NCBI RefSeq assembly: GCF_019925205.1
Contig: NC_083560.1
Coordinates: 95,818,083-95,882,082 of the forward strand
Source: Metopolophium dirhodum
Taxonomy: Eukaryota; Arthropoda; Insecta; Hemiptera; Aphididae
Length of the DNA: 64,000 bases
Direction: 5' to 3'
This document shows, one piece after another, positions 23,606 to 34,400 of the stretch. A program made the translations under genes and the position numbers. The notes beneath the pieces are model-generated. The model was not told the DNA's origin and searched no databases. It saw nothing but the letters and a program-made list of their open reading frames with translations. Position 1 is the first letter of the stretch, and every line of letters begins with the position of its first letter.

Positions 23606-25137
23606 CGATTTTTTTGATTTAGCCAGTTAGTTATATGAACCACAAAAATTTGATAATTATATGGGCTCGGCGTATCTGATGACGAGGATATTGACATAAT
23701 ACAATAAACATTAGTATACATTACCTATATCTGTACATTTAGGTTTTTTATTGCTTATTATTTTAACCTATTTCATCCAAATCAAAAAATATAATTTACT
23801 TCTGATTAAACCAACATTTCTTTAGGTTATTACACCGAATAAAAAAAAAGTCAAAAAAATTAACTTTTAGTTAATTGTTTAATATGCAAATATTTGAAAT
23901 AACTTGATAATTCAGTATTACGTGTTTTATTAATAATAACATAAAAAGTAAGTACGATAGGTATATTCTGATTCCACCAAAAAGTTGAGTATATAAAAAA
24001 AACCCCCAAATATTTAAATGTTTGGTATTTTAAGCCCCATAACACAATTTTTGGAAAAATTGAGCATTTTGAAGTTTTTTGACATTAACAACTTCCAAAT
24101 GAAATTTGAGCTATTTTTATTTAAAGTACCATCAAATTAGCCATGCAAAACACATATTTAAAAAAAAAAAATTCCAAAAAATCGGTCGGGAGTTAAACTG
24201 CATTTTTTCCAATATATACAAAGGAATCTTAGGGATCTTAGTTGATGGTGCCACCTGAAATCGCAAGGGGTGAAGGTGCATACCCTGATTAAGGGAGGGC
24301 CATGGCCCCTGGGCCTCGATAGCTAGAATTTATTTAGGGGCCTCAGATTTGTCCATTACTTTTTTCGTTATAGGCTATAACACTGCGTAAATCATCTAAA
24401 AATTAATTGATGATTATTTAGCGAGGAAAAAAGCTTGTAAATTATAATTAAAGAATTACCGTGAGCCCCTGCGCCAAAGGTGGGCATTAACTTGAGGCAC
24501 GCTACTGGCAGTCAGTAGTGGCACCGTACTGGTATATGTCTGAGATAATAACAGTGTTCAGTACTGACTTTCAGTGCTGGGCTGGTACTGCATTTAGTAC
24601 TTACTCAGTACTGGGAATACAATATTAAACTACGTGAAAAAAATTCAAAATGACAAAATATACAAAAATTCCTGCGGATTTTCAACCGTTTCGGGATTCG
24701 ATCTCGCTACCACTCCTAACAATGATTCCTACCTAACGCCTAATTGATTGGGACACCTAATTAATTGTTAATTGTTGCCGATATTTTAGCATTTATGCTG
24801 CTATTATTCAATACTAATATTGATGTTGTATGTAGGTACCTATGTAGATTGCTATGTATGAACAAAATGTATAAAATATTTTAATACTTTAATCAATGAT
24901 GAAATCCAACAAAATACTTTTTTAACTTATTGGATATGCAGTGGCGTATTTACGGGGGGGGGGGGGAGTCCATGGCGTCCGGACCCCCTACCATTGACTC
25001 GTGTCTCGTACATGTTAAATGTTGTATTTTTACATGGTTAAAAAAAACAAATTTTATCATACAATACGAAGGTTGAAAAGTTATCTAAGATCAACAATAA
25101 ATGAATTAATATATTTTGGGAAAACTTTTTTATAAAA
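23606..25137. other. Intergenic with degraded transposon ends
   Basis: No gene was found. At 24480-24620 motifs of the type CAGTACTG/GTACTGG recur, as in a subterminal transposon region. At 24941 a CAGTGGCGTATTTAC end is followed by a run of 14 G, the same arrangement as at 6347, but no partner terminus was seen. Confidence 0.45.
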
Positions 25138-25178
25138 GTTATGAGTAGAGCACGGATTTATATGCATTAAAAAGAGTG

Positions 25179-26175
25179 ATGGGCACTATCGAATAGTTCG
25201 GAAGACTATTCGAATATTACTATCGAATAGTTCGGAATAATATTCGAATAGCACTATCGAATAATTCGGAATAATATTCGAATAGCACTATCGAATAGTT
25301 CGAATAAGTTTCAATTTCAAATAGTTTTATTATGGAGATGGACTATTCGAATATTTCAATTCGTAAATTATTACTAGAGCATAGAATTATATGCATTAAA
25401 AAATAAAAACCAACCAAATATGCCCTTCAATATTTTAAATATGCGCTAAAACAGTAAAACGTTGAAATATGCAAAAAATAAAAAATATTCATAAAAAAAT
25501 ATGATTTATTAAAAAAAAACATCCAAATGGCAAATATACAATTAAAATCGTAAAATAAAGCCTTCAAAATAGAAAAAAAAATGGATAAATATTAAATATT
25601 TGCAAAAATATGCACTAAAAAAGTTTCATTTTTAAAATCGTTATGCTATGAAACAATATTTTATGCTCACTTAGCATATCATACAATCAGCCAGAATAAA
25701 TATGCAAATGCGTATAAATCCGCGCATAGGTATATAGTATATACTATATACCTAACAATATGTGTAACCATCCGGGTTTTTACTTTTTAGTTTTTAGCGA
25801 CGAATAAAATAGTAAATAGTAAATACTCTATTACGAATTTTTTATTTGATAATTCTAAATTCACTAAGAAAAAAAACAATGAAAAAAAATGTAATGGTCT
25901 AAAACTCTAAAAAGAAACTATTCGTACTATTCGACTATTCGAACTATTCGACTATTCGAACTATTCGAACTATTCGAATGAATAAAAACTATTCGCACTA
26001 TTCAACTATTCGAATGAATAAACTATTCGACTATTCGAATAGTTTTAAAACTATCGAATATATCGTGACTATTCGAATGTTTTAACTATTCGAATAGTTT
26101 TGGAATGACTATCGAATAGTTCGAATAGTGAACTACTATCGAATAGTTCGATAGTGACTATTCGATAGTGCCCAT
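25179..26175. mobile_element. Inverted-repeat element with ATCGAATAGT motif arrays
   Basis: The 19-bp ends 'atgggcactatcgaatagt' are perfect inverted repeats. Inside are dense arrays of ACTATTCGAA/TTCGAATAGT in both orientations (25180-25350 and 25915-26170). It interrupts the outer hAT element: the neighbouring fragment at 25374 reads straight through the junction ('gcattaaaaaataaaaacca') where this element sits. Its exact target duplication is unclear. Confidence 0.75.
25374..25727. mobile_element. Inner fragment related to the outer hAT element
   Basis: It starts 'tagagcatagaattatatgc' and ends near the complement of 'gcgcggatttatacgcattt', matching the termini of the outer element at 25146-26789. 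It also shares the 'ttagcatatcat' and 'ccagaataaatatgcaaatg' blocks. It lies inside the ATCGAATAG element, so a third insertion is implied. No matching flank duplication was found. Confidence 0.6.
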
Positions 26176-26812
26176 TTTTTAATAAAAACCAACCAAATAT
26201 GCACTAAAAAATCCCAAATATGCATAAATATATGCACTAAAATGTTAAAATATGCACAAAAAGTATAAATATGCATAATAAAATTAGCAAAAAAATTATC
26301 GAACCCTACTATAAATACTACTTTATTTTTTTTTTGTAGGTAGTTTTAATCTATAAGAAAAAAATAGGAATCAATTTATATCAACAATGTATCCTAAAAC
26401 AAATTTTAATCTTTAAAATCTTTATCTTATTATGTATTTTATTACCCCGATTATTGATCTAAGGTAATATTTGGGAAACCCGTTTATACCTAGAAGTATA
26501 CCTATTAATTTATTTTGATATTAATCGAAACTACAAAAATATGATATTTTTTTTTTTATTATAATACTATGTATTTTAAATATGTCTAAAAAACATCGAA
26601 ATATGCACTAAAAGATGAAATATGCTATTAAAATTGTAAAATAAGCCCTTAAAATAGAAAAATGTCAAAATATGCGCTAAAAAGTTTCATTTTTTAAATC
26701 GTCATGTCATGAAACAAATTGTGTGCTCACTTAGCATATCATGCGATCAACCAGAATAAATATGCAAATGCATACAAATCCGCTCTCTAGTTATGAGTTA
26801 TAACATAACTAT

Positions 26813-26935
26813 ATTAGATTCTGAGCGGACCGATGAAGCTAGTGGTTTTACAATGGTGTTTATTTTTTTTTTTTTTTATCCTTTTTACAAAATTTATACC
26901 AGAAAGAGTGCTTCGATTTCAATATTTAGTACCTT
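26813..26935 (+). repeat. Family A left end, short fragment
   Basis: 'attagattctgagcggaccg' followed by 'ttttacaatggtgttt' matches the family A left terminus. The rest of the element is absent. Confidence 0.55.
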
Positions 26936-27009
26936 ATCTTTTAATAATATAATAACAAAATATAGCAATACAAATTGTATAGCAACATAATAAAACAATT
27001 TCTTCCTTC

Positions 27010-27477
27010 TTATTTATTTACTGATTTTATAATCAGAGCGCCTAATTTTTTATGGATCTCTTTACCAACAATGTTATTGGAAAATAGTACACAGCATTTA
27101 CATAGGGCACCTTGCACTTTTTCGGAGTAAACAAGCTAAGGAAAACCGTTTAACCAATCTAATTGAAATTTCAGCCGCCTTTGTTGTTCGGTGGGAAATT
27201 GGTATTTTTTGGGTGGTGTCCATGGATTTTTTAATAACTCGTTTTTCGCATCATTTATATTATTAGAAGCTGATAAAAATAATTCAATATCCAGAGAATA
27301 ATTTTTTAACGATTCATTGTTTATATTTGTATCAAGTTGGGTCTGCAAAGTGTTTGGTACATCAACTTCGGTTGCAATATTTTCAATATTACTCGATTCA
27401 CTTTCAGTTTCTTCGTTATTTTTAATTTTTTTTACACCAAAATTGAATAATGATGGTTGATCACTATTTCTTTTCAT
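27010..27477 (-). pseudogene. ZMYM1-like (hAT-derived) transposase N-terminal region, nonsense-disrupted
   Basis: A 113-residue frame starts MKRNSDQPSLFNFGVKKIK, has an acidic serine-rich stretch, and reaches NPWTPPKKYQFP and then WLNGFP before a TAG stop. Reading on in the same frame gives LVYS, then GALCKCCVLF, which is the start of the TTF-type zinc finger of ZMYM1-like/hAT proteins. Family members have Trp at the stop position, so a TGG to TAG change is the simplest explanation. The frame then ends at 27010. The catalytic region is absent. This is an N-terminal fragment of a dead transposase or transposase-derived gene. The family assignment is from memory of aphid ZMYM1-like proteins. 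Confidence 0.7.
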
Positions 27478-27509
27478 TATAAAAAATAAAAATAAACCCC
27501 CCCCCCCAC

Positions 27510-28139
27510 ACCCATGTATACGTGTCTGGGGTATCTACCATTGTTCAATTTTTAAGAAGTAGGTAGCCAATTTTAAGAGTGCAGATCTTCAAGGACCAGG
27601 ATGTGTATATGTGAATTTGAAAGTAACAACATATAATATGTAGTTCAGACTTCAGACATTTAGTTATACACTTATACTTGAGTTATGGAAATTGGATTCA
27701 TTAATTTTTGGACATTGAAAATAGCTTTATGATAAACATTAGTAAAACCCTAATAAATTTATTTTCTATCTAATAATTATTAATTGTATTAAATGTAATT
27801 AAATAAAATTTTATATTTAACTTATGATTAATGCAATATATAGATTTACAATAAATAGTTTAAATTTAAATATAATAATAATAATGACACAGTTTAACAC
27901 TTAAACCATAATAGCCTATATCAGTGGTGTTCCATAGATTCTGAATTTTTTTTAAATTGTATTCATTACATTTATAATGTTTAGTGACTAACATGTATAT
28001 AAACTGTTTTGTGCTGTATAATATGTATGCATTGTTTAATATATTATAAAATTAAAAAACTTATTTAAATACTGTTTTATTTTACGGCTGTGTTACCCAA
28101 AAATATTATAAAATATTAAATTTTATATACATTATTATT
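27510..28139. other. AT-rich spacer
   Basis: A 10-base C run lies just to the left (about 27497-27506). No gene is seen. Confidence 0.45.
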
Positions 28140-28147
28140 TATTATTA

Positions 28148-29986
28148 GGGCTCGGATTTATATGTAAATACATATTTTTACTGTGACTTGATAAATTAAT
28201 TTAGGTAAGTGATAAATTCATTTCAAGCGATTTCCAATGTAATGAACTATTATTTATTTTACATATTTTTACATATTTTGTCATAAGTACATATTTTTAC
28301 ATTTTTCTCAATAATTCCATTTATTTCTACACATTTCGACAATTAGTTAATTTACGATTTATTAATAATTATATACGATTGTATTTTTCAATACAGAAAA
28401 TTTCCCATGTTTCCAAAAGTACGTAAGCAAAATAATACCAATTATTGAACTAATCGACCGTAATCTACGGTCGATATAATATTATATTCGACATTTGTGA
28501 CCTCGATAAATGATAGATAACGATTAATACGTGTTTGCGTTGAAGTACTGACAGCGAGTCAGTATACCCACATCGACGAACGGGACGTTTATTTAGACGT
28601 GTAATTTTGAGTTGGCCGTGTTAGTGTTAAATTATGCCGAAAGTTCGAGTGTCCAAAGTTGGAAAAGCTAAAAACTATGTACTAGAATTTCCAAACGGAC
28701 ATTTTCAGAGTGATTGTGAGATTTTGTACTGTTATACGTGTGAAAAATCTGTTTCCATTGAACAACGCTTTTTAGTAGTACAACATATAGGGACCGCCAA
28801 ACACAAAGAGAGTAAAATAAGACGAAAAAAATTCAAACAGCAGTTTTTTGCTTCCGCCACTTCTCCGGGTAATAAAAACTCATTTAATTTCGAATTTTGT
28901 CGTTCTTATATGCGGATATTCCAATCTCAAAGTTAGAAAATAAATCATTGAATGCTTTTTTAACAAAGTATAGGGGGCAATTAATTCCTGACAAGAGTAC
29001 TCTTAGGAAAAATAACATGACAGAAATTTACCAGGAAACACTTAATTCTATTAGAAACATCATTCAAGATGGCCCTATATGGGTTTCGATCGACGAAACA
29101 ATAGACGTTGAAGGTAGAATTGTTGGAAATCTTATTGTTGGAAAATTAAGTAAAATAAGAGTTAAGTAAGAGTTTATTATGGCCGAAAGGTGTGAAACAC
29201 GAAAATGTATTATTATTTTTAACTAATGCAGCGCCGTATATGGTGAAATCCGCAATTGCCGCATTAATGTATTTTACCCAAAGATGATTCACTTGACATG
29301 CTTAGCTCATGGACTTCGTAGAATTAGAGAAACCATTAGAGCTAAATTAGACAAATAGACAAGTTAATTGCTGAGGTAAAAAAAATATTTTTAAAAAAGC
29401 TCCAAGTCGTGTAGAAAAGCTGAAAGAAATGTATCCAAATTTGATTCTTCCACCAGAACCAATAATTACTAGAGGGGGGACATGTTGAATGCAGTCAAAT
29501 ACTATTGCGAAACCTTTGAAAAAATAAAAGATGTTGTATCAACGTTGGATTCTACTTCAGCAGTTTCTATTTAAAAAGCGAAACATTAATTAAATATAGA
29601 TGATTTTAAAAATAATTTAATTTATATATGAACTCACTACTTTGGACATTGCAAATATGAAATTTGCACCCATTAACTCGGTGGAAGTCGAGTGCTCCTT
29701 CAGTCGGTACAAATCTGTGTTACGACCAAACCGTACTAAACGTAGATTATTTAACTTTGACGATTTCAGCATGTATATGGTATCTCATTGTTTTCAAGAT
29801 CAAGATGAATAATAGTAGTAAAATAAAGAAATTAGATAATAATGTAATTTATAAAGCATTTTTTTTATATTTTTTTGTAATTTTTTTTTATTCCATATTT
29901 TAATTTTTTAATCACATATAAAGTGATTTTTTATTACATATATATTTAGATATTTTGGTTTTTTTAATACATATAAATCCGAGCCC
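28148..29986 (+). mobile_element. hAT element with transposase remnants and 8-bp target duplication
   Basis: The inverted ends read 'gggctcggatttatatgta' and its complement at the right. The flanks are TATTATTA on both sides (28140-28147 and 29987-29994), though this sequence is low in complexity. The interior holds a decayed hAT transposase gene in plus orientation. The ends resemble those at 16668 and 25146, so this is a candidate source family for those MITEs. Confidence 0.8.
28634..29812 (+). pseudogene. hAT transposase (CGGBP1-like N-terminus), multiply frameshifted
   Basis: The first frame (28634-28936) begins MPKVRVSKVGKAKNYVLEFP and has a CxxC...HxxxxH zinc finger (CYTC, then HIGTAKH) of the type seen in CGGBP1-like hAT proteins. 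After a frameshift near 28890 the next part (to 29169) has YADIPISKLENKSLNAFL and PIWVSIDETIDVEGR, which carries the first catalytic aspartate (SIDET). Then come NAAPYMVKSA, a frameshift, and HLTCLAHGLRRIRE. The middle of the gene is missing, but the C-terminal dimerisation tail is readable at 29657-29812 (NSVEVECSFSRYKSVLRPN). At least three frameshifts or stops and one deletion make it non-functional. The order of the pieces matches a complete hAT transposase. Confidence 0.82.
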
Positions 29987-29994
29987 TATTATTA

Positions 29995-31482
29995 TATACT
30001 AAAATATTATTACTTTTTTTAGATGTAGATCATGGTTAGTGTAAAAATATAAATTACACTTAAGTAAACGTGGGCTGTGAAGAAAATTATTATTGAATTA
30101 ACCAATAGCGTTAAACAGTTTATTATCCATTGTTAATTATTCAAATAATGAATCGTTATAATATGTAAGGTCGTTTATTTAAGTTCGATAAGTTGACCTG
30201 TAGACTGTAGAGCCTAGGAGAATTATAATGAATAAAAATTTAACAATTTTAAATTATGATTACATGCAACTACCTAAACACATAAATAATACATAAGTAT
30301 ATATAGTTTAATGTTATTACTTTGTGTCTTACTAGTAACTATGTTAAGACTCATAATCTAAATACGACTGCCTAATAAATGTACTAAGTATACAATATTA
30401 TTGGAAATTGATGTCATTATATTATACATTTATACTCAGTAGTCAGTTTTGAAATTGTATTTGTATCTAATAATGTAATATTAAAAATTTAAATATTTTT
30501 AAATTCGGCGGCCAGAGATAATGTAATTTGTTGATTATTCTAAGCCAAACTGATATGATATTTTTCATCCATGATAGTGATAAATCGTTTTTATTTAATT
30601 CGTTTGGTTAATTAAATGAAAAAATCAAAAAAAATCCTAATATTCTCAAACTGATAACTTAAATTTTATTTATGTTATCCAAATAATATAAAGGCTACGA
30701 CACAGTTAAAGTTGTTCCCTATGCGTTGTGGAATTTTAGTAATTCTACTATAAATATCAAGGGAGTGGTTCTAACCCGCGCAAAACGCAAAAAGTTTTTT
30801 GTTATGTTGTATATTTGTATATTTTTATTTCTTAAGCACAATGGTTATATTTATGATAATTTAGGTACCTAAAAAGCAATAACGTGAGTATATTTAAGAG
30901 CTTTACATTGATTTTTAAGTTAGAAAATTATAATAGACATCATTAATCGTTTGCCCTTTGTGCATAGTATACCTTATAATAGTCCCTTTTACACTTATAT
31001 AGATGTATACTACTTATTGCTAATTTATAGTTATAAATTATATTATAATTTAATAAGTTATAATTATTGCTCAACTGACTTAATATATATTAGAATTGCT
31101 ACTTATCTGTATTTAAGTCTTAAGAATAATGTTCTGTGAATATTCAACATTATTAACTGTAGAAATAAGTTGCTTAAACTTAAACTTAAAATTATTTAAA
31201 TGTACTACCTATACCTATTTCCATTTTCCAATTCCAATATCGAAACGGGCTTGTATTTGGGAAGTAGAAAGGAGCTATGTAATGTTTCATACTTCCATAT
31301 TTCAATAATATTGTGTTCAGGGTTTAAAATTGTGTGTAGGCACCTATCTTAGAACCACCTACCTAGTACAGAATTTTATACTCTAGTTAATATTTTTATG
31401 TACCTAAAGGTAAATCCCCATTATTACTTAGATTACTAATTAGTAATTAATACTAATTTATTGTTTATTTTTATTATTATAG
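29995..31482. other. AT-rich intergenic, no exon recognised
   Basis: The 5' exons of the FLYWCH-MULE gene that follows could lie here or may be lost. I could not identify them. A GC-richer patch at 30690-30790 has no clear coding frame. Confidence 0.4.
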
Positions 31483-34400
31483 ATATTACAGATGTGCTAG
31501 ATGTGGTGGATATTTTTGTACAGGGTCATTAAAAAAGTTGTTGAATGGCACATTTTTTGTTATTAAAGAACATAATGGCGACCTAACGCAAAATATTAAT
31601 GAAACATTGGTCAGAGCATTAAGGTAAGTCCTTAAAAGAAGGGCTTCATCAGAAAATGTAACATTGAGGCATGTTTACGATGAAGAAGCTAGAATGTAAG
31701 TACATAATTTGGTAACAGTACAATAGGTACGCAAACTATAAATACTATTTCAGTCTACCTACCTACCTATAACTTTTATGAATAAGTATATGGGACTAAA
31801 CACTAAAATCATAAGTATAAAAATATTAAAACTGGAAGTCACAAAAGGTTTATTTTCAAAATAAAGCATGATACAGGGAACTTAACTCTTAATTTAATAA
31901 TTAAATACATTTATACTTATATTTATAATATTATTATTTATTTTAAAAAATAGTACATCTTCTCTATATTAGATCAACACTATAAGGAAAAATAGTAGAT
32001 ATTCTGCAGTGACCAAAACTATTTGTTTTGAATTGGTTCTTTGTAGGTCTGTTACCCATAATTTTACTTATTGTTTGACTTAATATGTAAGACATTAATA
32101 ATTATTATTCATCTCATGGATTTTCAAATATAAAAATGAATTATTAATACTCTTGTATTTATCTATATAAAAACAAATAAATTAATTTTAAAATATAAAC
32201 ATACATCAAAATTCTAAGAAATCTCTATGAACACTATTTTGTTTTCATAGAAAGCCAGAAGCCAGAAGCCTCTAGCCTTTATCCATACTCAACAGCAGAA
32301 AGTATCATCGCTGCCATCTTTGCCCCATTCTCTGGCTGATTTGGCTAATATTTTTGATGAAGGACGTTTGTATCGTGCTGTGCTCTTGCTGTGGTGAAAT
32401 CATGTTTAAGGGCTGTGTGCATGATGTTGATGTCCGAGCAAGCATGATTTTTTCATGCACCACATTATTGCAATTAGTTATGGCTAACAATGTTGATGAA
32501 GTCCATGTAGATGCCACTTTTAAGGTTGTGCCGTCAAACACGGGAAGTCAGTTTTTAATTATCCATTGTATGATTGAAAATTACGTATGTATAATTTTAA
32601 TATTTTAATATTATTAAAATTTCATATTTTATAATCAAAATACCAGATAACTGAAAAATAAGAATTTATTTAAAATATGAATTACAATTATCATGAGCCT
32701 TTTTATAGCTAATAATTAAATTGCAAAGTAAATGTTCTATTACTTGATTTCATAAATTCTACATACGCTTAAGTTATCCTTGTGTAAATTATAAAATGTT
32801 CCATAATATGATAACCATAAAATATTACATTATCCATTATATAGGCACCAAGACAGTAAAACTTGATATATTTTGTGTTTAGTCTATACCTATAGTCTAC
32901 TGTCTCATGGAATGTAAAACAAGAAATACATACAACTGCGTTTTTAACTTTTTAAAGACCCATCATCTGGCCAACCTCAATCCATCCATCGTAATAACGG
33001 ATTATGAAACGGTCCTAAGAGATACTCTCAAGTTTATATTTCCGGCTGCACGAATCACAGGTGTTGGTTTCGCCACAACTAAGTAAGTTCATTAATGAAG
33101 TTATAATGAAGCAAAATAATAATTAATAATGACAAAAAAAAATCATTCTTAACAACTTAACCTAGTTTACTAATTTAAAAAAATCATTTAAAGGCAGTTT
33201 GGCAAAATATGAGAACAAATTGTATTTTGAAGTTTCTATTATTGTTATAGTAAACTAAAAAACATAATAAATTACTTATATTTTTATTATTTGTATTTAA
33301 GACTTATTGGTAATTTATCTATTTATTATTATTGTTACTAATCAATTAAATACTTATTTTCAGCTATTGGCTCAGACAAGTTGGATTAAACATTATTTCA
33401 ATCAATGGATTACCAAGACAAAATAACAATAGTCTCGAAAGTTTTCATAATACTTTGCGGAACATATTTAATGTAGCTCACCCTAACTTATGGATATTTT
33501 TAGGTAATCATATTTATTTAATTTTTAACTTATTTACTTAGCACCAACTACTACCAACCACAATGGATTATATTACTATACTATCTCACCTGAGTATGAG
33601 TTTCCACACTATTATGGCTCAGCTAAATAATAATTTACGGCCAACAAGATACCACCGAATAAATTATAGAAATTTAAATTCTATCCAACATGCTTCCTAA
33701 TAATATTCTCTTGGGCTGATATCAACGTGGTGGTTTCTTCATGAATGTCGCATACTACAGCAACATATGAACAACAGCAACGAAATTGAGCACTGCATGT
33801 GGATAATGAACCGCCAATAGTTGTTCAACCAGCAGCACCAGTACCAGTAGGTAATGATTTAGTACCAGTTGTTGCACCAGCAGAAGCAGTTGCGTTAGCA
33901 CCAGTATTAGGTCAGATGCTTCATATAGAACTACCTGTCAATGAAGGCAGATAGTATGTGGTCATGCTTACAACCTACAAGGTAGGTAGTAAATATAACT
34001 AAAAAAAACCTTATTATTAAAATTTAAAAATTTAAATAGTACTTTTGTTAAACATTTTAATACTTATAAATATATTCAATTATGTCTGTATAGTGTATGA
34101 ATAGGAGCAATAAAGGGAGCTATAGGGTCTTTAGCACCTGCCAAAAACAGTAATTTTTTTTGTAGTATCTACTGAATACTTTATATATTATTATAGTAAT
34201 ATTCAACATTTATAAATAAATTGTTAATACATAGGTATATAAAATATTTAATTATTTTGTGTGTATAGCAATGACAGTTGTGTAAAGAGGATTGTAGGGG
34301 TGTAGGCTGTGTGTCCATAATTTTAGCACCCCCAAAGTTAGAGGTCTAGTTGCACCTATGTCTATGAAAACCTTGCTTCTAATAGTCTAGTTGAAATATT

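Larger units (their letters stand above)
25146..26789. mobile_element. hAT-type element with nested insertion and 8-bp target duplication
   Basis: The outer ends read 'tagagcacggatttatatgc' and the complement of 'tagagagcggatttgtatgc'. The flanks are GTTATGAG on both sides (25138-25145 and 26790-26797). The remaining body has repeated ATATGCACTAAAA motifs as in the MITE at 16668. A second inverted-repeat element (25179-26175) sits inside it. Confidence 0.85.

Noticed and set aside
29664..29903. 79-residue plus-strand frame in the hAT element
   Set aside because: The hAT C-terminal tail is read in another frame (29657-29812). This frame has no similarity to the domain.
31616..31630. AAG|GTAAGT at 31621-31629 as a splice donor
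   Set aside because: The same frame continues past it with the expected MULE linker (RRASSENVTLRHVYDEEARM) to a better-placed donor at 31697, so the TAA there is more likely a nonsense codon. RNA evidence could overturn this.
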